NCBI GenBank assembly: GCA_025359125.1
Contig: JANYHI010000061.1
Span: forward strand, 1-64,000
Length of the DNA: 64,000 nucleotides
Direction of reading: 5' to 3'
From: Cytophagales bacterium
GTDB taxonomy: Bacteria > Bacteroidota > Bacteroidia > Cytophagales > Cyclobacteriaceae
Under the pieces are notes generated by a model. The model did not search any database. It saw only the letters and a program-made list of their open reading frames with translations, and was not told the DNA's origin. Positions 19,690 to 28,133 of the stretch are shown here, in pieces (position 1 is the stretch's first letter; the number at the start of each line of letters is the position of its first letter). Position numbers and translations under genes: made by a program.

Positions 19690-20786
19690 TACGCGTGCTG
19701 CTGAATTTCAAGAATCATGCTTTCCATAGTAAGCCCAGGGCCAAATGCAAAACTTAGTATTTTTTTTTCGTGATCTACAATGCCTAAACTATTGACAACT
19801 TCATTTAAGACGAAAAGCACTGTTGGCGAAGACATATTGCCATAATTTTTTAAAACTTCGTATGAAAATTTATTTTGTGTTTTCGAAAGCCCTAGCTCAG
19901 ATTCAATGGCTTCCAAAATTTTCTTTCCGCCTGGATGAATAGCGAAATAGGAAATATCTGAGAGGCTTTGTTCAATTTTTTCTAACAAAGATGCAGTGAG
20001 TTTTTTAATTCCGCTTTTAATAACATCTGGTACATACGAAGACAAGCGCATTTCAAAACCTACATCTCCTACCGTCCAAGCCATGTCGTGCTCGCCTTGT
20101 GTAGCAATTTCACAAAAGAAACTAACCGGTTTTAAATTCAAACCCTTTCGGGGATGTGGTTCAATTAATAAAGCTGCAGAGCCATCGGCAAACAAAGAAT
20201 TTGCAAGCAAATTGTCTTCCGTACTTTCTCGTTGAAAATGAATGCTACAAAGTTCTGTACACACCACTAATACCTTTGCCTCTGTACGCGTGCAAAAAGA
20301 ATTCGCCAATTTTATTGCATTAAAGGCTGCATAACATCCCATAAAATTGATGCAGGTTCTTTCTACTGTTGATTTTAAACCCAAGGCTTTTACTAAATCA
20401 ATATCAAGCCCGGGAGCATACATACCCGTGCAGCTTACTACCACCAAATGGGTTATTTCTGATCTTTTTAGTTCGGCTCTTTTAGCAAAACATTTTTCGG
20501 AAGCCGACACGCTGAGGTGCACCGCGTATTTTCTGAAAAGGGCAAGGCGTTGCTTAGTGCTTGGAAAAGCTTCGCCATTATTCGGATAAAATTCAAAATG
20601 TTCAACTCTATTATAATCAGTTAGTACAGAATGGCGTGTTTCAATTCCGCTCATCCGGTGCAGGGCTCGGAGTTTGCGCTCATCATCCGTGCTAAGCTTC
20701 ATGGCTTTGGTCATAAAATTTGCAATGGTACTTTGAGCAATTTTGTTTTCAGGATTGGCGGTGCCTATGGAGGTGATGTAACTCAT
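19689..20786 (-). CDS. Type III polyketide synthase (chalcone/stilbene synthase family)
   Basis: Homodimeric ketosynthase of 365 residues that extends an acyl-CoA starter with malonyl-CoA. The ATG at 20786 opens the domain directly (MSYITSIGTANP); the open frame extends to 20903 with unrelated sequence. The Cys-His-Asn triad is complete: Cys151 (FMGCYAAFNA), His284 (FAIHPGG) and Asn317 (YGNMSSPT). The C-terminal FGPGLTMES motif of the family is present. Products of bacterial relatives are alkylresorcinols, alkylpyrones or phloroglucinols; which one is made here cannot be read from the sequence. It is coupled to the methyltransferase and divergent from the UbiA gene. Confidence 0.93.
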   Translation of the reverse strand: MSYITSIGTANPENKIAQSTIANFMTKAMKLSTDDERKLRALHRMSGIETRHSVLTDYNRVEHFEFYPNNGEAFPSTKQRLALFRKYAVHLSVSASEKCFAKRAELKRSEITHLVVVSCTGMYAPGLDIDLVKALGLKSTVERTCINFMGCYAAFNAIKLANSFCTRTEAKVLVVCTELCSIHFQRESTEDNLLANSLFADGSAALLIEPHPRKGLNLKPVSFFCEIATQGEHDMAWTVGDVGFEMRLSSYVPDVIKSGIKKLTASLLEKIEQSLSDISYFAIHPGGKKILEAIESELGLSKTQNKFSYEVLKNYGNMSSPTVLFVLNEVVNSLGIVDHEKKILSFAFGPGLTMESMILEIQQHA

Positions 20787-20856
20787 GAATGAAAATCTTC
20801 CTTCGTGCATTATAACAAAAAAACAGTAGATACTGGAGAACTTTATTCTGAACATG

Positions 20857-20877
20857 TGAAATATGTAAAATGTTTCA
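20857..20877. promoter_or_regulatory. Imperfect palindrome in PKS/UbiA divergent promoter
   Basis: TGAAATAT (20857-20864) and ATGTTTCA (20870-20877) form an inverted repeat with seven of eight positions matching, separated by 5 nt. It lies midway between the divergent PKS and UbiA start codons, where a shared operator would be expected. The binding factor is unknown. Confidence 0.35.
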
Positions 20878-20940
20878 TTTGCTATTTGGAAACAATTCAA
20901 CAAACAGAAATGAGTACCTTCCCAGCGTAATCATTTTTTT

Positions 20941-21834
20941 ATGAAATATTTGCTTTCCATCTTATTACATCTTCGTATACCATTTTCTTTTTTTTTGATG
21001 CCGGTGTTCTTATTCGCACTGGCTATCTCCCCAAATTTTGGCGAGAGTCGCCTGCTGTGGTCCTTCATTATCATACACTTCTTATTGTATCCGGCAAGCA
21101 ACGCCTACAATAGTTATTTTGATAAAGATGAAAAGAGCATTGGCGGGCTAAAAAATCCTCCTCCTGTTAACAAGGGTTTGTACTACACCTCTTTATTTTT
21201 TGATTTGCTGGCAATTGCGCTGGGGTTTATCAAAATTAGTCTGCTGTTTGCCTCAATGCTTTTGATTTATGGAGTGATTTCTAAAGCTTATAGTCATCCG
21301 GCCATTCGTTTAAAAAAATATCCTATAACAGGTTGGCTGGTGATTGGGGTCTTCCAAGGATTTTTTACTTTTCTAATGTGCTATGTTGGCATCAACGGCT
21401 TTCATATTGAAAATCTATTTCAAGCTAAAATTTTAATTCCCGCAGCATTAACTAGTGCGATGCTGTGGGGCAATTACCCCATGACGCAAGTTTATCAACA
21501 CGAAGAAGATGCTAAACATGGCGACACAACCATGAGCATGATGCTGGGCATACGTGGCACTTTTATATTTGTGCAGATTATTTTTGCTCTCGTTTCAATA
21601 GGCTTTGTACTGTTCTTTAAAGAATTCTATTCCATAAAATTCGGATATGATTTTTTACTGGCACTAGCTCCTGTTATTTTATTTTTTATGATTTGGTTTT
21701 ATAAAGTCTGGAGAGATGATACACAGGCAAATTTCAGCTACACCATGTGGCTAAATTTTATTTCATCTCTTTGTCTCAATGGGTTTTTTATTTATTTCTG
21801 GTTAGCCTCAAGCCATATTGGCCAATATTTTTAA
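20941..21834 (+). CDS. UbiA-family prenyltransferase
   Basis: Polytopic membrane protein of 297 residues with about eight to nine hydrophobic segments. The two Asp-rich motifs that bind prenyl diphosphate through Mg2+ are seen: NSYFDKDEKS near residues 57-66 and HEEDAKHGD in the second half. UbiA enzymes attach an isoprenoid chain to an aromatic or lipid acceptor. No menaquinone (menA context) genes are nearby. The divergent type III PKS suggests the acceptor is the polyketide-derived ring, which would give a prenylated, methylated phenolic or quinone lipid; that pathway is inference. The next gene on the other strand ends 5 bp downstream. Confidence 0.88.
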   Translation: MKYLLSILLHLRIPFSFFLMPVFLFALAISPNFGESRLLWSFIIIHFLLYPASNAYNSYFDKDEKSIGGLKNPPPVNKGLYYTSLFFDLLAIALGFIKISLLFASMLLIYGVISKAYSHPAIRLKKYPITGWLVIGVFQGFFTFLMCYVGINGFHIENLFQAKILIPAALTSAMLWGNYPMTQVYQHEEDAKHGDTTMSMMLGIRGTFIFVQIIFALVSIGFVLFFKEFYSIKFGYDFLLALAPVILFFMIWFYKVWRDDTQANFSYTMWLNFISSLCLNGFFIYFWLASSHIGQYF

Positions 21835-21839
21835 AAAAT

Positions 21840-23882
21840 CTAGACTGGCTTTTCTTTAGATTCTGCCTTGGGTTGTGGTTCTGCCTTCGGCCTCTCGCCT
21901 ATCTTTTGTTTTTGAACATTGAAAAGATGATAGGCTAAAATTTTTCCAGTTCCCGATAGTTCGTTGGGTTCAACTCGAAAAGTGCCTTGAGTTCCTGATG
22001 CAACAGAATAATTGATATCAAGGCTTTCACCTCTCTTTGTAAAAAAAATTGTAACAAGCGGTGCGTTTTGATCTTCAGTAAAATCTATGCGGCTTGTTTT
22101 AAGCTCATCGATTATTTCTTGTTCTACTTCCGTTGGTTGTCCTTGCACATGCACCCTAAAAGACATTGTTAAATCACTGAATGGAATTAACTGTGGATAT
22201 CGAACGTACAGTTGTTGAGTATATTTTTTTTGATCATCCCCATCGGTAACCATTGCCAGCCCTTCATAAACCCTTGCAATCAACATGGTTTGGTATGGAT
22301 CATCTAAGTCAGGATCATTCAATACTTGTTCAAAGTATTTGATCGCTTCAGCTTCCTTTCCTTCGGCTAGATAAAGTTTGCCTAAAAAGTATTTAAAATA
22401 TTTCTTTACCCGCGGTCGCTTGTCAGTTGCTAATCTCTTTTTATAGATGTCAATAAAATATTCGTTACCAAAACCATCAATCACACTCCAAACTTCATCA
22501 AACGTAATCAGATTCTCTGGTGAGAAAATTGAATATAACACTTGCTCACGTTCAGGATTTTCAGCTACCAAAGAAGCCAATACCATTTTATGATGACGGA
22601 TCTCCAATGTATATTTTACCCAACGATACCAGTTCATCGGGTTCAACCAGAAGTACCATTCGTTATGTTCAAACCAATATTCTTTTTTGAATTGCAATTG
22701 ATTTAAATAGTTTAGCGATGCCACCGCAAGATTGTATTGCTCTTGCCCCCATGTGGTACCAATGTGCAACTCTTGAAAGCGCGCGGCTTTATTTGTTTTC
22801 TCTTGACTCTCAGCTGTAAGCCCTTCGTAGTGCTTAGCTCTTGCCAGCCCAATGGTATGCCATCCATAACCGGGTGTGCTGCCTTGTTGTTGAACAACAT
22901 TACCCAATAATGTATCCGCTTTTTCAGGATGACCGCTATACATGGCAAGTATGCCTCGCATGTAATAATATTCTTTCGTTGTTTTCTCTGGGCTTTGTTC
23001 GCGCTGCTCTGCCTCTTGAAAAAATAATTCTGCCTCTTCAAACTCCCCCATCGCTAGTTTAAACTCTGCGTAGTTATTGCTCGAGTATGCTTGGTTTTGA
23101 ATGAGCAGATCATAGTAATAATTGGCAGAGTCTATATCGAGCAAATAATCGTGGATCATTGCTTTGTAATGATACGTGCTCAGGTATTGCCGATTTAAAA
23201 AACTAGGATCATACAAGCCGTTATTCACTGGCACATCGTTTCTTATTTTCCGCAAAGCAGAATCAAGGTATTTGTTTGCCGCTACAACATTTTCGCGAAC
23301 AGAGTTTTTAAGAAACTTAAATTGTTTAGATGTATAAACCCGGTTGCGATGGAAAATCCACGCCATTGTATTGTAAGAATCCGAATTAATTTCGACCTGA
23401 AAATTTCTATCGCGAATGTGCTCAAGTATTTCCATTGCTTTGTCTTGCTGCTCCACGTTCTGATAGCATCTGCCGAGGAAATAGGTGATCAACCCATAAT
23501 CAAATTGATAGCGATAATTAGCGCTATAAACTTGATAGTTGTTAGTGCGGATGCGCAAGAGCGGATCAAAGTCATATTCAATTTTTGCCAATGCTTTTCT
23601 TAACGGCCCAATGGCTTTACGAAAACCAAGTTCATCATTGGCACGAAAAAAAAGATAAGCGCCTTCCAGCAAGTGTCCGACATAGTAAGTGCTGTCTTTG
23701 CGAATGAAGCCTCGCGCTTTCTCGTAGGTTTTATCTTCTAGAAATGATCCGTCTCGGTCTTTATCAATTTGCTGTCGAATAGAGTTTTGAGCATTTACTT
23801 GAATGGGAAAGAAGAAAAGAGAAATAAAAATAATTAACCTCTGAGGATATGAAAGAACATAAAAATTTGTACGGATTTTCAT
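21840..23882 (-). CDS. Large exported TPR-rich protein
   Basis: 680 residues with a signal peptide (about 1-31, ending VNAQ). Most of the chain is TPR-like helical repeats (LITYFLGRCYQNVEQQDKA, KLAMGEFEEAELFFQEAEQ, FLGKLYLAEGKEAEAIKYF). A C-terminal beta-rich segment from about 575 and a Pro/Lys/Glu-rich tail (PKAEPQPKAESKEKPV) follow. It looks like a conserved Cytophagales envelope protein of unknown function. Its ATG lies one base after the stop of the unshifted ParE frame, so it may be transcribed with the toxin-antitoxin pair. Confidence 0.75.
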   Translation of the reverse strand: MKIRTNFYVLSYPQRLIIFISLFFFPIQVNAQNSIRQQIDKDRDGSFLEDKTYEKARGFIRKDSTYYVGHLLEGAYLFFRANDELGFRKAIGPLRKALAKIEYDFDPLLRIRTNNYQVYSANYRYQFDYGLITYFLGRCYQNVEQQDKAMEILEHIRDRNFQVEINSDSYNTMAWIFHRNRVYTSKQFKFLKNSVRENVVAANKYLDSALRKIRNDVPVNNGLYDPSFLNRQYLSTYHYKAMIHDYLLDIDSANYYYDLLIQNQAYSSNNYAEFKLAMGEFEEAELFFQEAEQREQSPEKTTKEYYYMRGILAMYSGHPEKADTLLGNVVQQQGSTPGYGWHTIGLARAKHYEGLTAESQEKTNKAARFQELHIGTTWGQEQYNLAVASLNYLNQLQFKKEYWFEHNEWYFWLNPMNWYRWVKYTLEIRHHKMVLASLVAENPEREQVLYSIFSPENLITFDEVWSVIDGFGNEYFIDIYKKRLATDKRPRVKKYFKYFLGKLYLAEGKEAEAIKYFEQVLNDPDLDDPYQTMLIARVYEGLAMVTDGDDQKKYTQQLYVRYPQLIPFSDLTMSFRVHVQGQPTEVEQEIIDELKTSRIDFTEDQNAPLVTIFFTKRGESLDINYSVASGTQGTFRVEPNELSGTGKILAYHLFNVQKQKIGERPKAEPQPKAESKEKPV

Positions 23883-23883
23883 T

Positions 23884-24194
23884 CTACTTTGCTTTTTTCT
23901 TCAACCAAATTTTAGGATTACGACTTGTATGAATGACTGCAAATACTTGTACCACCCATTGATTTCATCGATAGTAAAATGAGCCAAATAAGGAAACTTT
24001 TTAATTAACATACACCTAACATTTTTATACCTTACAGCATAACCGCGATAATGAATTTTTAAAGAATTGATTTGAACTATTACTTGCGCCTGAAAACGGG
24101 TTCCTAATTCAGGTAGCTGCTGATTATACCAATTTGTGGCCTGTTGTATATCTACCAATGCTTCCTCATCAATTAATAACTCAAATTTTTTCAT
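23884..24194 (-). pseudogene. RelE/ParE-family toxin, frameshifted
   Basis: The start ATG at 24194 overlaps the antitoxin stop. The N-terminal 80 residues match the ParE/RelE fold (ELLIDEEALVDIQQATNWY, VRCMLIKKFPYLAHFTID). At GGG (23955-23957) the frame breaks: as read, the protein ends in unrelated sequence at a TGA (23901-23903). Adding one base restores the family's C-terminus, VVQVFAVIHTSRNPKIW, down to TAG at 23884-23886, giving 103 residues. The toxin, an mRNA interferase or gyrase-type poison, is therefore either inactivated here or affected by a one-base sequence error. Its antitoxin is intact. Confidence 0.85.
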
Positions 24195-24430
24195 CAAGGC
24201 TTTAGAGACTTTACAGCCTTGTCCCAAGGAATCATTCTACTCGGGTTCTTTTTTGACTTCTTCATTCGGTCTAACACAAGCTTCCGATGTTCAGCCGGAA
24301 TGTCCATCTTATCTTCCCAAATAGCTTGGTTCAATTTTAATTTTTCAGATGGATTGAGTTGTCTTACGATTGAGGTCAATTGCTTGAAGTCAAGATTTAT
24401 TTTTATGTCTAAGGTTTCCATAGTTCGCAT
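24194..24430 (-). CDS. Antitoxin partner of ParE/RelE
   Basis: Small, charged protein of 78 residues (75 if the ATG at 24421 is used) directly upstream of the toxin, with a one-base overlap between its TGA and the toxin ATG. It has a predicted N-terminal helix (DFKQLTSIVRQLNPSEKLKLNQ) and a basic C-terminal half with RMKKSKKNPSRMI. I recognise the small-antitoxin pattern that accompanies Bacteroidota ParE genes but cannot name a family. Function: bind and neutralise the toxin, and possibly repress the operon. With the toxin frameshifted it may be an orphan. Confidence 0.75.
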   Translation of the reverse strand: MRTMETLDIKINLDFKQLTSIVRQLNPSEKLKLNQAIWEDKMDIPAEHRKLVLDRMKKSKKNPSRMIPWDKAVKSLKP

Positions 24431-24453
24431 TTAAAGCAATTTAACGAAAATAG

Positions 24454-25440
24454 TTATTTCTTACCTTGTATTCCCAACTTAGCAAGCTTATTCACCTCTG
24501 CATCTACCAATTGTTGCAATGCCGTACGTGAAGCTTCTCTATTTCTAAAAATAAGACGGTGATGCAAAACAGGTTGTGCCAACGCACGAATATCATCTTC
24601 AATTACATAATCGCGTTGATTTACTAATGCCCACGCCTTTAAACACTTTATAAATGTAATGCCTCCGCGTGTAGAAGAGCCCAAAGCAATCTCAGGATGA
24701 TTCCGCGTACTTTGTACCAATCTAACAATACCCTTCACAATCTCGGGGTGTACGTACACATTCTCTGCTTCCTGCTGTAAGTGAATAATGTCGCTGTAGG
24801 TAAGCACTTGCTTCACGGTACTTTTCCCGTTTCCTATGGCGAGGTAATTAGTGTAAATATCAAATTCCACTTCTTCTGAAACATAGCCGAAAGAAATTTT
24901 CATATAGAAGCGATCGAGTTGTGCAGCAGGAAGTGGATAAGTGCCTTCCATTTCAATTGGGTTTTGCGTAGCAATGGTAAAGAAGAACGGATCTAATTGA
25001 AATGTTGTATCTCCCGAAGAAATTTGATTTTCGGCCATACACTCTAGCAAGGCGCTTTGCACTTTGGGCGAGGCACGATTAATTTCATCTGCTAGTAATA
25101 CATGCGTAAACAACGGACCTTTCTTAAACACAAAGTCTTTTTTGGCTTCGTCAAAAATGTGGGAGCCAATTAAATCCATCGGCAACAGATCGGGCGTAAA
25201 TTGAATGCGCTTGAAGGCAACACCTCCGTTGGTAGATTGAAAGTCTGCAGAGCCTTCTGAGATAGATTGCGCTAGCGTTTTTGCCAAAACTGTTTTGCCT
25301 GCTCCGGGGTTATCTTCCAACAAAATGTGGCCACGAGCTAACATAGCAGCAACTACATATTTTATTTCTTGTGGTTTACCACGAATAATGGTCTCGATGT
25401 TTTCTGTTAGTGATTTTAGTTTCGCACTGCTGGTTGTCAT
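24454..25440 (-). CDS. MoxR-family AAA+ ATPase
   Basis: 328 residues. Walker A is DNPGAGKT (about 42-49), Walker B is VLLADEINRA, followed by the sensor region SALLECMAENQ and FFFTIATQNP. MoxR ATPases act as chaperones that remodel or insert metal into partner proteins bearing von Willebrand A-like domains. It is the last gene of a three-gene operon (DUF58, then transglutaminase, then MoxR in transcription order); its ATG overlaps the transglutaminase stop by 4 nt (ATGA). Function in this setting is uncharacterised. Confidence 0.93.
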   Translation of the reverse strand: MTTSSAKLKSLTENIETIIRGKPQEIKYVVAAMLARGHILLEDNPGAGKTVLAKTLAQSISEGSADFQSTNGGVAFKRIQFTPDLLPMDLIGSHIFDEAKKDFVFKKGPLFTHVLLADEINRASPKVQSALLECMAENQISSGDTTFQLDPFFFTIATQNPIEMEGTYPLPAAQLDRFYMKISFGYVSEEVEFDIYTNYLAIGNGKSTVKQVLTYSDIIHLQQEAENVYVHPEIVKGIVRLVQSTRNHPEIALGSSTRGGITFIKCLKAWALVNQRDYVIEDDIRALAQPVLHHRLIFRNREASRTALQQLVDAEVNKLAKLGIQGKK

Positions 25441-28133
25441 AGTGATTGGTTTTCGTAATCAGATTTTTGTGGAGATTGGAAATAATGACTTGCCTTCAAG
25501 AGATTAAAATAATTAAAAGCAATTTTAATGAAGCCATATTTTTTGTTGATAGCGTTTGCGATATTTTTTCCAAACGTATTGATAACCGCTTCGTCTCCGT
25601 CTCTCAACTTGCCGTTAGAATATTTTAATCGGAGGTAAAGCCTCATAAATTCTTCAAAGCCTGCGCTTAAGGCCGGATCAACTTTGTGCTGAGCATATTC
25701 TAATGGCGTTTCTGTTTCGCGCTCCAGCCCTGCCATGTGAAGGCGATACAATGCAGCATGATAAATAGTATCTGCTTTTGCATTTACATCCCGCGAAAGC
25801 AAAATGCGCAACAAACAATATATCAAATAGAAAATAGGAAGTAAGAAAAGCAATAAAATTATTCCTGCTATTACTTTACCAACGATCCACGCAATCTCCT
25901 GCCAAGTCATTTTTTTCTCTACTAATGGAGACGCCTTCTTTGCGGCATCCTCATTTTTCTTTTCTTTTTCTTTTACACGAATATGAATTTCATCGGCAAT
26001 TATTGGAGAAGGAAATGCTTCTACTTGCATTTCTATTGGAACTCCTGCACGAGGCTGCGGAATTTTCTTGGCTTCATCTTTATATGAAACAATTATCAGA
26101 GAATCACCGGGATGAATCGCGGCAAAAGTAGTATCTCGCTTATCATACAAAACGCGACACAGGGTTGCATCGATAGGCCGCGTAAATATTCTGCTCAACA
26201 CAGCTGGGTTATTAAAATAAATGAGTTGATTGAAAGACGTGATTAAAGATTTAGTTATGAGATCTACCGATTCCGCTTTAGCATTTAAAACCAACCATGG
26301 TTCTGGTGGCGGAAGCGGTGGCGTTCCATCGGGTTTTGGTGCGCCTTGCTGATCTTCGTTGCCAATGGTCATATCAAAATCTAACCAACCATAGCCCGGA
26401 AAATAAACTTGTGTCCACGCATGCGCTTGGCTGGCATAGAACCAATACCATCCTTTATTTTTATCGCTTCGGTTGATTGTTGCAAAGCCCGTGGTAAATC
26501 GCGTGGGCACACCTAAGGTACGAAGCATAAATAAAGAAGCTCCTGCATAATAAGTACAATACCCCGCGTGAGTTTTAAATAAAAAGTTATAGAGCATTTT
26601 AGAACTCGGAATATTAGGATCATCCACCGCCCCAGCCTTTAGTGTATAACGAAAAATTCTTTTGCCGTTTTCATTTCGCTTTAAAAAGAAATCGCGGACG
26701 GCAATAACTTTATCTACGGGCTTAGCGGTTTTTGACGTTAGGCTTAGCGCCAACTTTGAAATGGAATCATAAATTCCACCAGTAGGTATTTTAGTGTAGT
26801 AATCAACAAACTCTTTGTCAATCTTATTGTACCCGGCAACAGATCGTAATTCATTATGTCGCTGCTCTTGCAAAGGCTCAAGCTTTGGGCTTGCAGAAAT
26901 ATTATACACAAAATAGGCGTTGTTTAGCTCTGAGGTAAACGAAGTGATTTTGTATCCTGATATGAATGTTTTTTGAAAATCTTTTTCTACGGGAATGGTT
27001 TGAATAGAAAAAACGCTCGCGGGGCCAAGTACAGAATGCTTCCAGGTGTTTTCAGATAGATACACTTGTGCCTCAACAATCTTGCGCAACTTCCGACCCT
27101 TCGATTTTCTAATCATTGTAGTGTCAGTATAGCTATAATACATGGGTAGTGCCGTGGGGTCTACACTAATTTCATCTAACGATGGCACATTTACATCTCT
27201 TGTAAATGTTTCCTTTACGGGGTCATATCGTGTAAGGTAATGATAGACAAAGTAAAGCGGAGCGGGTGAGCCATCAGGAAAATAATTATCGAGCTTGCCG
27301 CAAAACATTAATTTATCAGACTGACTCATTTTAGAATTCACACGCATGGTATCCTTCAAACGGTAGCCATCATCGGTCTTGTCCATTAAGCCATCCCTAT
27401 CATCGTAATTATCTTTGTCTTTATTTTTATTCTTTCCGTCTTTGTCACCCTTTGCTCCGCGCGCGGCTAATTCTTTTTCTACTGCTTTTACATTTCCCTT
27501 CAGTAAACTTTCGGTAACAATGAATGCTAGCAAAACCAGTAAGCTGAATAAAACAACTCTCGACAGAAATTTTGCCGATTTCTTTTTATCCCAATCAATA
27601 CGCTCTGTTAAAATTGGGGAGAGAAAATACATGTACAATCCATACACAACCACTGGAAAAATATGAAGCAAGATGTAGGATAAGCTAATGTCAATGGTAT
27701 CGGAAATAGAGACGAGTGTAACGATTGATAAAATTCCGAATAGAATAATGTATGCCCATTTAATACGCACCAACAGAAACCCAAACACCCAACCAAAAAT
27801 GAAAAGGGTAGAGTATAGTTGGAAGCGAGCAGTGGTATAAAAAACATCAAACTCACCAGGTAGGCGGCTAATTATTTTCTCAAATAGCCAGTACAATATC
27901 CAAAGCAATAAGAAAGTTACTACCCACCGTGCGCCATAATAATAAAGTGAATATGCTGCCAACAAACCCAAACTGAAATAAAACGTTTGGCTAATTATGC
28001 TTGTGCTAAGTGATGTGTAAGAAAAATTAAGAAAGCGCAAGGTGATGTAGCCAATGATAATGGTAGGCAATAGAACAACCGCCCATCGGATTATCAGCTG
28101 CTTAAAACGTTCTGAATTGATTTCGAAGTTCAT
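25437..28133 (-). CDS. Membrane transglutaminase-like protein with DUF4129
   Basis: 898 residues. The N-terminal 200 residues contain about six or seven membrane segments. A large extracytoplasmic region follows, with a transglutaminase core: Cys in HAGYCTYYAGASLF, His in ASQAHAWTQVYFPG and Asp in GWLDFDMT form the complete triad. One further membrane segment lies near residue 760, and the cytoplasmic tail carries a DUF4129-like motif (GLERETETPLEYAQ). Predicted role: protease- or transglutaminase-like processing of an envelope peptide or protein. It overlaps both neighbours by 4 nt, so the three proteins are probably made in step and may form a complex. Confidence 0.88.
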   Translation of the reverse strand: MNFEINSERFKQLIIRWAVVLLPTIIIGYITLRFLNFSYTSLSTSIISQTFYFSLGLLAAYSLYYYGARWVVTFLLLWILYWLFEKIISRLPGEFDVFYTTARFQLYSTLFIFGWVFGFLLVRIKWAYIILFGILSIVTLVSISDTIDISLSYILLHIFPVVVYGLYMYFLSPILTERIDWDKKKSAKFLSRVVLFSLLVLLAFIVTESLLKGNVKAVEKELAARGAKGDKDGKNKNKDKDNYDDRDGLMDKTDDGYRLKDTMRVNSKMSQSDKLMFCGKLDNYFPDGSPAPLYFVYHYLTRYDPVKETFTRDVNVPSLDEISVDPTALPMYYSYTDTTMIRKSKGRKLRKIVEAQVYLSENTWKHSVLGPASVFSIQTIPVEKDFQKTFISGYKITSFTSELNNAYFVYNISASPKLEPLQEQRHNELRSVAGYNKIDKEFVDYYTKIPTGGIYDSISKLALSLTSKTAKPVDKVIAVRDFFLKRNENGKRIFRYTLKAGAVDDPNIPSSKMLYNFLFKTHAGYCTYYAGASLFMLRTLGVPTRFTTGFATINRSDKNKGWYWFYASQAHAWTQVYFPGYGWLDFDMTIGNEDQQGAPKPDGTPPLPPPEPWLVLNAKAESVDLITKSLITSFNQLIYFNNPAVLSRIFTRPIDATLCRVLYDKRDTTFAAIHPGDSLIIVSYKDEAKKIPQPRAGVPIEMQVEAFPSPIIADEIHIRVKEKEKKNEDAAKKASPLVEKKMTWQEIAWIVGKVIAGIILLLFLLPIFYLIYCLLRILLSRDVNAKADTIYHAALYRLHMAGLERETETPLEYAQHKVDPALSAGFEEFMRLYLRLKYSNGKLRDGDEAVINTFGKNIANAINKKYGFIKIAFNYFNLLKASHYFQSPQKSDYENQSL

